Below, piece by piece: positions 1-8,514 of a stretch of 64,000 bases of DNA. A program made the position numbers and the translations under genes. This DNA is from Cyclobacteriaceae bacterium (GTDB lineage: Bacteria; Bacteroidota; Bacteroidia; Cytophagales; Cyclobacteriaceae), in the NCBI GenBank assembly GCA_030584025.1, contig CP129487.1, positions 806,001 to 870,000 on the forward strand, written 5' to 3'. Numbering within the stretch: the stretch's first letter is position 1; the number at the start of each line of letters is the position of its first letter. The notes under the pieces are model-generated. The model made no database searches. It saw only the letters and a program-made list of their open reading frames with translations, and was not told where the DNA came from.

Positions 1-1
1 C

Positions 2-205
2 CATGTGTATGTGGGCGTGATCAATGAAGAGTATATAAGTGATGGCATGACGCTCAACCAGGTTAACCTGGATAATGTAACCTTGAACAAATCAGCAGAC
101 GGAAAAATTACGGTGAACGGAGCCAATGTGTTGGGCAAAGTAAAAGCCTCCAACGGGGTGGTGTATGTTATTGATACCGTATTGTTACCACCTGATAAAA
201 AATAA
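2..205 (+). CDS. Fasciclin (FAS1) domain protein, 3' end only
   Basis: The reading frame is open from the window edge, so only the last 67 or so residues are present. The tail reads NGVVYVIDTVLLPP, which is the closing strand typical of FAS1 domains (a secreted or surface adhesion fold). It is preceded by an alternating hydrophobic stretch with ITVNGANVLGK, also usual for FAS1. A GTG at position 5 could be called a start, but nothing supports it and the family is longer. It lies 27 bp upstream of nosZ on the same strand and may be in the nos operon. Its role there is unknown. Family assignment is fairly safe; function is not inferred. Confidence 0.7.
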   Translation, partial: HVYVGVINEEYISDGMTLNQVNLDNVTLNKSADGKITVNGANVLGKVKASNGVVYVIDTVLLPPDKK

Positions 206-232
206 CCAAACTAAATTTTAACAACTAAATTC

Positions 233-2209
233 ATGAACACAAAAATCAATCGCATAGTATTAACAGTAGGTGTACTGGTGGTGCTCCTGATCGGCTATGG
301 CTGTAAGCCAAAGGGGCCGGCTGATGTAACCACTGGTGATGCAGCTTCAAAAGTGTATGTAGCGCCCGGCCAGTATGATGAGTTTTATAACATCGTATCG
401 GGTGGTTTTAACGGGCAAATGGCCATTTATGGCATTCCTTCGGGAAGGTTATTTAAAATCCTTCCAGTATTCTCTGTATTTCCTGAGAATGGTTACGGAT
501 ACAGTGAAGAAACAAAACCGATGCTGAACACATCACATGGTTTTGTGCCGTGGGATGATTTGCACCACATTGCGCTGTCAACAACAAAAGGTGAACACGA
601 TGGCCGCTGGGCATTTGGTAATGGTAACAATACCCCTCGTGTAGCCCGTGTTGATCTGGCCTCATTCAGAACTGTTGAAATTCTGGAGATACCGAACAGT
701 GGGGGTAATCACTCGTCACCTTTCATTACTGAAAATACCGAGTATGTGGTGGCTGGAACACGCTTCAGTATTCCGTTAGGCGATAACAAGGACGTGCCGA
801 TCAGTTCCTACAAAGAAAATTTTAAAGGATCGATCAGCTTTATCAAAGTAAATCAGGAAACCGGCCGCATGAACATTGAGTTTCAATTGCGCACACCGGG
901 TTTCAACTACGACTTGAGCCGAGCCGGTAAAGGCCCGTCACATGGCTGGTTCTTCTTCTCCTGCTACAACACCGAACAGGCCTACACCTTATTGGAAGTG
1001 AATGCTTCACGCAACGATAAGGATTTTATCATGGCCGTAAACTGGAAGAAAGCCGAAGAATACATTGCTCAAGGCAAAGGAAAGAAAGAGAAAGCGAAAT
1101 ATGCACACAATACGTATGATGAAAAAACACACATGGCAACCAGTACCATGTTAGATGAAGTGACTGTGTTGGATGTGATGGAATTTCCCGACCTCGTTTA
1201 TTTCATTCCTTGTCCTAAGTCTCCGCACGGTTGTGATGTGGATCCTACAGGTGAGTACATTGTAGGTAGTGGTAAGCTTGCTGCTTTAATGCCGGTATTC
1301 TCTTTCAGTAAATTCCAGACAGCCATTGAGCAAAAGGATTATGAAGGTGACTTCAGTGGTATTCCGGTTATCCGTTATGAGGCTGCGTTACATGGTGAGG
1401 TGAAAAAGCCTGGTCTTGGTCCGTTACACACGGAGTTTGATGCCAACGGAAATGCCTATACATCATTCTTTGTATCATCCGAGATTGTAAAATGGAATGT
1501 GAAGACGCTGGAAGTATTGGATCGCGTTCCTACCTATTACTCCATCGGTCACCTTTCTGTGCCTGGTGGTCCTACGGCTAAACCACATGGTAAGTACGTA
1601 ATCGCTTACAATAAGATTACAAAAGATCGCTATTTACCTACAGGCCCTGAATTAACACAAAGTGCCCAGCTCTATTCGATTGAAGGCGATAAGATGCAAT
1701 TGTTGCTCGACTTCCCTACAACCGGTGAGCCACACTATGCAGAAGCTATCCCGGCCAGTTTGATTCGTGATAAGTCGGTGAAGATTTACCCGATCGAACA
1801 CAACGAGCACCCATATGCTGCCAAAGGTGAAAAGATGGCACGTGTTGAGCGCAATGGAAAAGACGTTCACGTTTACATGACAGCCATTCGTTCACACTTA
1901 ACACCGGATAACATTGAGGGTGTTCGCGTAGGAGATGATGTATACTTCCACGTTACAAACCTGGAGCAGGATTGGGATGTGCCGCACGGATTTGCCATTA
2001 AAGGTGCAAACAACGCAGAGATATTAATCATGCCGGGTGAAACCCAAACGTTGAAGTGGACAGCAAAAGAACCCGGTGTAGTGCCTTTCTATTGCACCGA
2101 CTTCTGTTCGGCTCTTCACCAGGAGATGTCAGGATACCTGCGCGTATCGCCTGCCAACTCCAACACACCTCTTAAATTTTCAACCGGTGATACCGGAGGT
2201 CAGAAATAG
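233..2209 (+). CDS. nosZ: Nitrous-oxide reductase, clade II type
   Basis: Periplasmic multicopper enzyme reducing N2O to N2, the last step of denitrification. 658 residues. The N-terminus is a hydrophobic segment ending at Cys24 (IGYGC), so it is probably a Sec-exported lipoprotein rather than a Tat substrate; no twin-arginine motif is seen. The beta-propeller carries the expected CuZ histidine contexts: DLHH (111-112), GGNH (160), PSHGW, SPHGC, GPLHTEF, KPHGK and GEPHYAEA. The CuA domain has His585 and the block CTDFCSALHQEM (Cys621, Cys625, His629, Met632). CTDFC instead of CTWFC is the usual mark of clade II NosZ. ATG at 233 has no strong Shine-Dalgarno site, as is common in Bacteroidota. 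First complete gene of the nos cluster in view. Very sure. Confidence 0.98.
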   Translation: MNTKINRIVLTVGVLVVLLIGYGCKPKGPADVTTGDAASKVYVAPGQYDEFYNIVSGGFNGQMAIYGIPSGRLFKILPVFSVFPENGYGYSEETKPMLNTSHGFVPWDDLHHIALSTTKGEHDGRWAFGNGNNTPRVARVDLASFRTVEILEIPNSGGNHSSPFITENTEYVVAGTRFSIPLGDNKDVPISSYKENFKGSISFIKVNQETGRMNIEFQLRTPGFNYDLSRAGKGPSHGWFFFSCYNTEQAYTLLEVNASRNDKDFIMAVNWKKAEEYIAQGKGKKEKAKYAHNTYDEKTHMATSTMLDEVTVLDVMEFPDLVYFIPCPKSPHGCDVDPTGEYIVGSGKLAALMPVFSFSKFQTAIEQKDYEGDFSGIPVIRYEAALHGEVKKPGLGPLHTEFDANGNAYTSFFVSSEIVKWNVKTLEVLDRVPTYYSIGHLSVPGGPTAKPHGKYVIAYNKITKDRYLPTGPELTQSAQLYSIEGDKMQLLLDFPTTGEPHYAEAIPASLIRDKSVKIYPIEHNEHPYAAKGEKMARVERNGKDVHVYMTAIRSHLTPDNIEGVRVGDDVYFHVTNLEQDWDVPHGFAIKGANNAEILIMPGETQTLKWTAKEPGVVPFYCTDFCSALHQEMSGYLRVSPANSNTPLKFSTGDTGGQK

Positions 2210-2252
2210 TGGCGCTGACTAACAGGTTGATCCATAGTTTGCAGGTTGAAAA

Positions 2253-2285
2253 AAGCGTCCCTGTCCCGCAAGGGGCAGGGCGCTT
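2253..2285 (+). terminator. GC-rich hairpin after nosZ
   Basis: An inverted repeat AAGCG-(T)-CCCTG-T-CCC / GGG-G-CAGGG-CGCTT with a GCAA loop lies 44 bp after the nosZ stop. On the plus strand it is followed by only two T, so it should be at most a partial terminator or an mRNA-stabilising 3' hairpin. On the minus strand a six-T run follows it. The nosL-D-F-Y genes downstream must be transcribed too, so attenuation giving more nosZ than maturation mRNA is a reasonable inference. Confidence 0.55.
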
Positions 2286-2338
2286 ACTTAATGACGATGG
2301 GTTCATGAGTGCTTGTAGAATCCACTAAACAAAACATC

Positions 2339-2923
2339 ATGAAAAAATTAAAAACATCAACGCGGATCATCATTGCCATCGCTTCTTTAGCGATGATCAG
2401 CGCATACTACGTACCCTTATGGCAAATTTTGATGTGGGCGCCACAATACCCCGAAGGACTGGAAATGAAAATATGGATTGATAACCTTTCGGGTGATGTG
2501 AAAATAATCTCTGCGCTTAACCATTACATCGGGATGAAGCACATTGAAGTAAGCATGTTCCCTGAATTCAAATACATGATCTACATTGTTGGTGCATTGA
2601 TCGGATTTGGGTTGCTTACCAGTTTGGTGAACAGACGTTTTATGCTCGTAGCTTTTGGTTCTTTGATTATCGCATCAGGCATAGCTGCGCTGGTAGATTT
2701 CTACCTGTGGGGTTATGATTATGGCCATAATCTTGATCCGACAGCACCTATAGTTGTGCCGGGCATGGCCTACCAGCCACCCGTTATTGGCACGAAACAA
2801 TTATTAAACTTTACAGCCTTTTCAGGTCCGGATATCGGAGGATGGATTTTTCTGGTGATTGGATTAACGATTATCGGACTGTTGGCACTTGAAATTTTTA
2901 AATACGGAAAATCAGCAAAATGA
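2339..2923 (+). CDS. Nos-cluster integral membrane protein (NosB-like position)
   Basis: About 194 residues with roughly four membrane segments (about 8-28, 80-97, 102-122, 168-186) and a periplasmic loop containing ALNHYIGMKHIEVS. I chose ATG at 2339. A GTG at 2309 is in frame but would add ten residues ahead of a natural MKKLKTSTR start. The last codons overlap nosL by four bases (ATGA), so the two are translationally coupled. Clade II nos clusters often hold a membrane protein between nosZ and nosD (NosB in Wolinella). I infer this is the equivalent by position and topology only. The His and Met residues in the loop could bind copper, but that is a guess. Confidence 0.7.
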   Translation: MKKLKTSTRIIIAIASLAMISAYYVPLWQILMWAPQYPEGLEMKIWIDNLSGDVKIISALNHYIGMKHIEVSMFPEFKYMIYIVGALIGFGLLTSLVNRRFMLVAFGSLIIASGIAALVDFYLWGYDYGHNLDPTAPIVVPGMAYQPPVIGTKQLLNFTAFSGPDIGGWIFLVIGLTIIGLLALEIFKYGKSAK

Positions 2924-3363
2924 AACGAATCGCCACATTCATAGCTTTAGCTGCACTGATAGGATTGAGTTCAGCATGCAACGTTGAACCGGAAGCCATC
3001 CGGTACGGAACCGATAATTGCCACTCGTGCAAAATGACCTTAATGGATAAGCGCTTTGGCGCGGAGGTCGTTACCGCTAAAGGAAAAATATACAAGTTTG
3101 ATGACGTGAACTGCTTAATGAGTTTTGTTAACTCTCCGGAGGTTACGTCACGCGATATGAAGTACACCCTGGTAACCGATTTTTCTCAGCCGGAAAAACT
3201 CATTGATGCAACCATAGCCTTCTATGTAAAATCTCCGGAAATAAAATCGCCAATGGCCAGCCAGGTGGCTGCCTTTGAAACAGAGGAGGCTTATAAACAA
3301 CACAAGAAAGAACTAAATGGTATTTATTTAACATGGGGCGAGTTGACCGCACAATTTAAGTGA
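2920..3363 (+). CDS. nosL: NosL, copper chaperone lipoprotein for NosZ
   Basis: 147 residues. Signal peptide with lipobox LSSAC places the lipidated Cys at residue 20, so it is anchored on the periplasmic side. The metal site is visible as CHSCKM (Cys34, Cys37, Met39), followed by the FDDVNCLM segment (Cys65) typical of NosL. Known role in the family: Cu(I) delivery for assembly of the NosZ CuZ centre. Overlaps the preceding membrane gene by ATGA, and its stop region overlaps the possible upstream start of nosD. Operon context leaves little doubt. Confidence 0.93.
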   Translation: MKRIATFIALAALIGLSSACNVEPEAIRYGTDNCHSCKMTLMDKRFGAEVVTAKGKIYKFDDVNCLMSFVNSPEVTSRDMKYTLVTDFSQPEKLIDATIAFYVKSPEIKSPMASQVAAFETEEAYKQHKKELNGIYLTWGELTAQFK

Positions 3364-3395
3364 ACGTTCGCAGCCCTCATTTGTCGCCACACAAA

Positions 3396-4643
3396 ATGAA
3401 GGACTACATTCGATATAGTATTTTATGTCTTTTTACACTGCTGCTGCTTCCGGCAACGGCCAACATCATTGTTGTTCAGTCAGGCGGAAAGATCAGCAGT
3501 ATCCGATCGGCCATAGCACAGGCAAATGCCGGAGACACCATTCGGGTTAAAGCCGGTACCTACCGCGAAGGAAATATCTTAATAACCAAGCCGCTCGTTT
3601 TGATCGGGGAGGGTAAGCCGGTTGTTGACGGAGAACACAAGGTTGAAGTATTCACCGTTGAAGCGGAGCACGTTACCATTGAAGGATTCCAGATTACTAA
3701 TTCGGGTGTGAGCAGCATGAAAGACCTGGCGGGTATAGGTTCCTTGCAAGGAAACTTTCTGGTTGTTCGGAACAATGAATTTATCGCAACCTTTTTCGGG
3801 GTACACATTTCCAACGCGAAGCATGTTATCGTAGAAGGAAATACGTTCCGTGCTTCCTTACGTGCCGATCACGAAACCGGTAACGGCATTCACCTCTGGC
3901 AGTGCGCTAACGCCACCATTCGCAATAATACGATCAACGGCCATCGCGATGGCATTTACTTCGAGTTTGTGACCAACTCCCTTATTTCAGGAAACACCAG
4001 CGAGAAAAACAATCGCTACGGATTGCACTTCATGTTCTCGCATGATGATGAGTACCGCGACAATATTTTTCGTAACAATGGTGCGGGCGTGGCCGTCATG
4101 TACACTAAAAACGTAACGATGGTAAACAACATCTTCGATCGCAACTGGGGGCCTACGGCCTACGGCTTGTTACTGAAAGATATTCGCGACAGCCATATCA
4201 TTGGAAACCGGTTTGATCGCAACACGATTGCTATTTATATGGAAGGATCAAGTCGCTCGGAATTTAAAAAGAATACCTTCGTAGGAAACGGATGGGCCGT
4301 GAAGTTGCAGGCAAGCTGTGATGATAATACTTTCTCTGAGAATAATTTCACGTCCAATACATTTGATTTGTCTACCAATGGTACGATGGTGCTGAATAAA
4401 ATTGATCGCAACTACTGGGATAAATACCAGGGATACGATTTGAATAAGGATGGAGTGGGTGATGTTCCATTCCGTCCGGTGAATATGTACGCGATGGTGG
4501 TGGAACGTATACCCACAGCCGTTTTGTTGTGGCGGAGCTTTTTGGTCTTCTTGCTGGACAGGGCTGAAAAAGTTTTCCCCGCAGTAACTCCCGAGAATTT
4601 AAAAGATGATTACCCAAGCATGAAACCCTATGATCTCAGTTAA
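3396..4643 (+). CDS. nosD: NosD, periplasmic beta-helix maturation factor
   Basis: About 415 residues. A GTG at 3360 overlapping the nosL stop is possible, but the ATG at 3396 gives a clean Sec signal peptide (MKDYIRYSILCLFTLLLLPA, then TA-N), so I prefer it. The body is a right-handed parallel beta-helix: many turns of the type VIVEGNTF, ATIRNNTI, SLISGNTS, VTMVNNIF, as in CASH-domain proteins. NosD works with the NosF-NosY ABC transporter in building the copper-sulfide CuZ centre. The 3' end overlaps nosF by 14 bp. Confidence 0.95.
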   Translation: MKDYIRYSILCLFTLLLLPATANIIVVQSGGKISSIRSAIAQANAGDTIRVKAGTYREGNILITKPLVLIGEGKPVVDGEHKVEVFTVEAEHVTIEGFQITNSGVSSMKDLAGIGSLQGNFLVVRNNEFIATFFGVHISNAKHVIVEGNTFRASLRADHETGNGIHLWQCANATIRNNTINGHRDGIYFEFVTNSLISGNTSEKNNRYGLHFMFSHDDEYRDNIFRNNGAGVAVMYTKNVTMVNNIFDRNWGPTAYGLLLKDIRDSHIIGNRFDRNTIAIYMEGSSRSEFKKNTFVGNGWAVKLQASCDDNTFSENNFTSNTFDLSTNGTMVLNKIDRNYWDKYQGYDLNKDGVGDVPFRPVNMYAMVVERIPTAVLLWRSFLVFLLDRAEKVFPAVTPENLKDDYPSMKPYDLS

Positions 4644-5361
4644 AGAATTAAAGAAAAGTTTTGGTAAGCTGCAGGCGTTGAAAGGGGTGAGTGCTGACTT
4701 CACTTCCGGAAAATCATATGCACTGATCGGCCCCAATGGTTCAGGTAAAACCACCTTAATCAAATCGGTGTTGGGTATGGTTATACCTACCGCTGGCGAG
4801 ATTTGGGTGGATGGTGAAAATGTTCGTAACCATTGGAGCTACCGTGAGAAGATTGGCTACATGCCACAAATTGGTCGCTATCCGGATAATATGCGCATCG
4901 GTCAGTTGCTGGATATGATGAAGAACATCCGGAAAAATCCTCCCATACTGGATGAAGAGTTAATTGAAGCCTTTAAACTGGAACAGATGCTTGATAAACG
5001 CATGCACACGCTATCGGGCGGTACGCGCCAGAAGGTGAGCGCGGCACTGGCGTTCTTGTTTAACCCACCTGTGTTGTTTTTGGATGAACCCACTGCAGGG
5101 CTTGATCCGGTGTCGGTGGAGATTTTAAAAGAAAAAATCCTGAAGGAAAAAGAAAATGGCAAGCTGATGATCATCACTTCGCACATCATGAGCGATCTGG
5201 ATGACCTGGCTACAGAAGTGATGTATTTGCAAGAAGGATTAATCCGATACAACAACTCGATTGCTGAATTGAAAGACATTACCGGTGAACAGCGATTAGG
5301 TAAAGCCATGGCGAAGATGATTCGTAGTTTGGAGAATGTAAAAGAAAAAGTAAACGTATAA
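4630..5361 (+). CDS. nosF: NosF, ABC transporter ATPase for NosZ maturation
   Basis: 243 residues with a complete ABC ATPase: Walker A GPNGSGKT (34-41), signature LSGGT (128-132), Walker B VLFLDEP (148-154), D-loop TAGLD and H-loop ITSHIMSD. It pairs with NosY to energise transfer of a sulfur species to the periplasm for CuZ assembly (established for the family). It starts 14 bp inside nosD. Unlike the other nos genes it is separated from its partner nosY by about 190 bp, which are filled by a palindromic repeat. Confidence 0.95.
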   Translation: MISVKELKKSFGKLQALKGVSADFTSGKSYALIGPNGSGKTTLIKSVLGMVIPTAGEIWVDGENVRNHWSYREKIGYMPQIGRYPDNMRIGQLLDMMKNIRKNPPILDEELIEAFKLEQMLDKRMHTLSGGTRQKVSAALAFLFNPPVLFLDEPTAGLDPVSVEILKEKILKEKENGKLMIITSHIMSDLDDLATEVMYLQEGLIRYNNSIAELKDITGEQRLGKAMAKMIRSLENVKEKVNV

Positions 5362-5373
5362 ATAAATGAACCT

Positions 5374-5525
5374 CGTCATTGCGAGGAATTGGAGGGAATG
5401 AGCTTGGGATGACGCCCGCCTGACCGGACGGGCAGGAAGCAATCCGAAAAAAAGGTGAAAGTATACAATGAAATTAGGGATTGCTTCGCGCCAACACAGT
5501 TCCCCTTCTTCCGCTCGCGATGACG
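5374..5525. repeat. Nested palindromic repeat between nosF and nosY
   Basis: The element is bounded by CGTCATTGCGAG (5374-5385) and its near-complement CTCGCGATGACG (5514-5525). Inside, GAAGCAATCC (5436-5445) pairs with GGATTGCTTC (5478-5487), and a smaller hairpin GCCCGCCTGACCGGACGGGC lies at 5414-5433. This nested architecture is that of a dispersed intergenic palindromic repeat (MITE/REP-like). It would fold into a long stem in nos mRNA. No ORF lies within. It interrupts an otherwise tightly packed operon. Confidence 0.8.
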
Positions 5526-5547
5526 AATAATCTTAAAAAAATAAATC

Positions 5548-6315
5548 ATGACTCGCGTAATTAAATATGTTTTCTACGATATTCTCCGCACCCGGTTTAT
5601 TCTGGCGTACACGGCTTTTTTGCTGCTGAGTACAATTGCCATGTTTCAGTTGGATTCCGATACCGGAAAGGTAATCATGAGTCTGATGAACATTGTACTG
5701 ATGGTGGTTCCGCTGGTGAGTATTGTGTTCAGTACCATTCACTTTTATAATTCGTATGAGTTTATCGAGTTGATGCTTTCGCAACCCGTAAACCGAAGGG
5801 TGGTTTTTCTGGGCGAATATTTCGCAGTGGCCATCTCCCTGTGTTTTTCCTTTACCATTGGTGTGGGCCTTCCGGTTGTGCTATACGGCACAGGCGCAAG
5901 CGGATTCACGTTGCTGTACACCGGCCTTATGCTTACGCTGGTATTCGTGTCGATGGCGTTTCTGTCATCTGTCCTTACACGCGATAAAGCGAAAGCCATA
6001 GGCGTTGCGCTGCTGTTCTGGTTTTACTTCTCGCTGATTTACGATGGCCTGTTGATGTGGATCATTTACACGTTCATGGATTATCCGTTGGAGAAAGTAA
6101 CGCTTGCACTGGTTTCGTTAAACCCGGTCGATCTGGCGCGGATTCTAATGCTATTGCAACTCGACATTTCCGCATTAATGGGTTACACCGGTGCATTCTA
6201 TAAAGATTTCTTTGGCAGCAGTATGGGGTTGATTTTTTCTTCCGTGATTTTAATGTTGTGGATTGTGCTTCCGGTTTGGGGTGCTTTGCGTATTTTCAAG
6301 CGCAAAGATTTATAA
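5548..6315 (+). CDS. nosY: NosY, ABC transporter permease
   Basis: 255 residues with about six hydrophobic segments, and the segment EFIELMLSQPVNRRVVFLGEY, which resembles the coupling region of NosY/ABC-2 permeases. It forms the membrane part of the NosFY transporter acting with NosD. ATG at 5548 is preceded by an A-rich leader. It ends nine bases before the next gene, so the operon continues. Confidence 0.93.
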   Translation: MTRVIKYVFYDILRTRFILAYTAFLLLSTIAMFQLDSDTGKVIMSLMNIVLMVVPLVSIVFSTIHFYNSYEFIELMLSQPVNRRVVFLGEYFAVAISLCFSFTIGVGLPVVLYGTGASGFTLLYTGLMLTLVFVSMAFLSSVLTRDKAKAIGVALLFWFYFSLIYDGLLMWIIYTFMDYPLEKVTLALVSLNPVDLARILMLLQLDISALMGYTGAFYKDFFGSSMGLIFSSVILMLWIVLPVWGALRIFKRKDL

Positions 6316-6324
6316 CTCCGTTTC

Positions 6325-7518
6325 ATGAAGCATACGTTTCTTCTTGCTGCTTTCTTTAGTGTTTTTGTTTCCTGTAGCGATAGCAAAAAACTGTTTGTTG
6401 TTGAGGCAATTAATTCGCCAGCCGGTTCAATTTCGGCCGAGCCATACTTGTTCACCGATCCTTTAGGAGCCATTCACCTGACCTGGATTGAACGCGTGGA
6501 CACCATCAATTACCTCAAGCTTTCGCATTGGCAAAATGAGGCATGGTCGGAGCCGGTAGTGATTACCTCGGGCAGCGATTGGTTTGTTAACTGGGCCGAC
6601 TATCCATTGCTGGTAAGTGATGGGAAAGGAAAGTTTATTGCCCACATATTAAAGAAGAGTGGCGAAGGAACATTTGCATACGATGTGGCGGTGGCGCATT
6701 CATCTGATGGCACTGCCTGGAGTGAACCAACCGTGCTGCACGATGACGGCAAACAAGCCGAGCATGGATTTGTGTCGTTTGTTCCGTATGCGGAAAACGT
6801 TTTTGTTTCCTGGCTGGATGGCAGAAATACGGTAGGCGATGAGCCCACCGATCATGACGACCACGGGCATCATGGCGAAATGACTGTTCGTGCTGCCGTA
6901 CTTTCGTACGATGGAAATAAATTAAATGAATGGGAACTGGATAGCCGGGTGTGCGATTGTTGCCAGACCACTTCCGCTATTACAACAAACGGACCTGTGG
7001 TGATTTACCGCGATCGTTCCGAAACAGAAATTCGCGACATGTCAATTGTGCGGTTGGTCAATGATACATGGACGGAACCAAAACCAATCTTCAGCGACCA
7101 GTGGGAGATTAGCGGCTGTCCGGTGAATGGCCCACGCTGTGAGGCCATCGGCAATACCCTGGCGGTTGCATGGTTTACCATGGCCAATGAAAAACCTGCT
7201 GCCAGCGTAATTTTTTCTGACGATGGCGGAGAAACATTTAACCAACCCATTCAACTGAATAAAAGTGAAGAAGCCATTGGCCGGGTTGATCTGGTTTTGC
7301 TGAATGAGCAAACCGCGGTGGTAAGTTGGATGGAGGGAACAAACATTCATGTGGCACAAGTAACAAAAGACGGAAACGTGGAGCGCGTTTCGGTTTTGGC
7401 CGAATCATCGGAGTCGCGGTCGAGTGGTTTTCCACAACTGACTAAGGGAGATGGATTCATTATGGCCGCATGGACGGATGCTGAAGCCAAAACGGTACGT
7501 ACTGCAAAATTGAAGTGA
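6325..7518 (+). CDS. Sialidase-fold (BNR-like) lipoprotein with Cys/His cluster
   Basis: 397 residues. Lipoprotein signal with Cys17 (VFVSC). The body has sialidase/BNR-type propeller blades (HLTWIE, VAHSSDGTAWSEP, VIFSDDGGETFNQP, VVSWMEG). It lacks an evident sialidase catalytic set, so a carbohydrate role is not claimed. Two features stand out: a His-rich loop (His177, 180, 182, 183 in DHDDHGHHGE) and a cysteine group CDCC (210, 212, 213) with Cys265 and Cys272. These could hold a metal, and the position nine bases after nosY suggests copper handling for NosZ. That is inference. It is the last gene of the cluster. Confidence 0.75.
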   Translation: MKHTFLLAAFFSVFVSCSDSKKLFVVEAINSPAGSISAEPYLFTDPLGAIHLTWIERVDTINYLKLSHWQNEAWSEPVVITSGSDWFVNWADYPLLVSDGKGKFIAHILKKSGEGTFAYDVAVAHSSDGTAWSEPTVLHDDGKQAEHGFVSFVPYAENVFVSWLDGRNTVGDEPTDHDDHGHHGEMTVRAAVLSYDGNKLNEWELDSRVCDCCQTTSAITTNGPVVIYRDRSETEIRDMSIVRLVNDTWTEPKPIFSDQWEISGCPVNGPRCEAIGNTLAVAWFTMANEKPAASVIFSDDGGETFNQPIQLNKSEEAIGRVDLVLLNEQTAVVSWMEGTNIHVAQVTKDGNVERVSVLAESSESRSSGFPQLTKGDGFIMAAWTDAEAKTVRTAKLK

Positions 7519-7536
7519 TGCCAAAATTTACTTTTG

Positions 7537-7612
7537 TTAAACACATAGGCACATAGTGCACATAGTTGAGTAGGCTAAAATTTCTATGTGATCTATGTTT
7601 CTATGTGGTTAA
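7537..7612. repeat. Palindromic intergenic repeat (ACATAG/CTATGT type)
   Basis: TTAAACACATAG (7537-7548) is complementary, with one mismatch, to CTATGTGGTTAA (7601-7612). Between them are further CACATAG and CTATGTGATCTATG units. The same TTAACCACA...TGTGGTTAA ends recur at 38621-38684, so this is a dispersed family. It lies between the nos cluster and the globin gene. Confidence 0.7.
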
Positions 7613-7635
7613 AATATTCTTGACTAAAGTTTTGT

Positions 7636-7995
7636 ATGAAAAAGGAAATTCAATCCCGGGCCGAAATCAAACTTTTGGTTGACAGTTTTTACGAAAAGGT
7701 AAATGCCGATGAACTGCTCGGCCCTGTATTCGGGCATGTGGATTGGCCCCATCATTTACCCATCATGTACAACTTCTGGAGCTCGGTGTTGTTGGGTGAG
7801 ATGTCGTACAGCGGTAACCCCATGGCCAAACACCTGAACCTGGCTATCGGGAAAGAACATTTTACACGATGGCTGGAGCTGTTTACGGCAACCGTAGACG
7901 AACACTTTGAAGGCTACAACGCCACCGAAGCCAAGAACCGTGCGCATACGGTAGCGCAGTTGTTCCAGTATAAAATGGGATTACTGGAGAAGTAA
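7636..7995 (+). CDS. Group III truncated haemoglobin
   Basis: 119 residues, the usual length for this family. Recognisable parts are FYEKVNADELLGPVF at the N-terminus, the WP motif in HVDWPHHLP, MYNFWSSVLLG, and the AKHLNLAIGKEHFTRWLELF region. His66 is the likely proximal haem ligand; His75 is the alternative. Group III globins are small cytoplasmic haem proteins that bind O2 and NO and are often linked to nitrosative stress. The position after the N2O reductase cluster fits that. Its stop abuts directly the stop of the convergent MscS gene. Confidence 0.9.
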   Translation: MKKEIQSRAEIKLLVDSFYEKVNADELLGPVFGHVDWPHHLPIMYNFWSSVLLGEMSYSGNPMAKHLNLAIGKEHFTRWLELFTATVDEHFEGYNATEAKNRAHTVAQLFQYKMGLLEK

Positions 7996-8490
7996 CTATT
8001 GTGACTCCACCTTAATCATTTTTTGAAACAACAATGAGTTGGGAATGGTGATGATTTCTTTCTCCTCCGTTTCAATGCTTACGAAAAAGGCACCAATGTC
8101 TTTGATTTTTCCGGTTAGCGGATAGTCTTTATCCAGGATGCTGATGGTATCGCCCACCTTGGCGGGATGGCTCACAAACAACAGGATGCTGGCTGTTACG
8201 TTGGAGAGCATAGACCATTGCGCGAACAACGCAATACCCATTATGGCGATGAAGGAGGAGAGAAATAGCACTAATTCATTTTGATCAACACCCCAGATGA
8301 ACAGCAACGTAATGGCCGCTGCCGTATACAAACCGATGTTGATCACTTTTACCGTGAAGAGCGTACGGTCTTTCTGCAGGTGATAGCGGTTGCCAATTTT
8401 TTTGAGTGTGCCCTTTATAACCAGCACTAAAATCACCAACCCGACAATGACCAGTACAGTTTCAACAAGTTTTAAATGAAGGGGTTCCAT
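7996..8490 (-). CDS. Small MscS-family mechanosensitive channel
   Basis: 164 residues, a minimal MscS with about three membrane segments (8-25, 48-68, 72-100) and the beta domain. Diagnostic parts are ITLLFIWGVD, the pore-lining helix ending in SNVTASILLF, and HPAKVGDTISI. The C-terminal alpha/beta domain of E. coli MscS is missing. It probably forms an osmotic release channel. Convergent with the globin gene with no spacer, so a shared or absent terminator is implied. Confidence 0.88.
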   Translation of the reverse strand: MEPLHLKLVETVLVIVGLVILVLVIKGTLKKIGNRYHLQKDRTLFTVKVINIGLYTAAAITLLFIWGVDQNELVLFLSSFIAIMGIALFAQWSMLSNVTASILLFVSHPAKVGDTISILDKDYPLTGKIKDIGAFFVSIETEEKEIITIPNSLLFQKMIKVESQ

Positions 8491-8514
8491 GGATAGATTA
8501 AACAGAATCTAGTT

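Noticed and set aside
4902..5309. 135-codon minus-strand frame inside nosF
   Set aside because: Antisense shadow of a clearly assigned ATPase; Ser-rich product with no family character.
5367..5378. TGA-ACCTCG-TCA
   Set aside because: Formed by the border of the palindromic repeat, with no promoter-like sequence at the expected distance; taken as chance.
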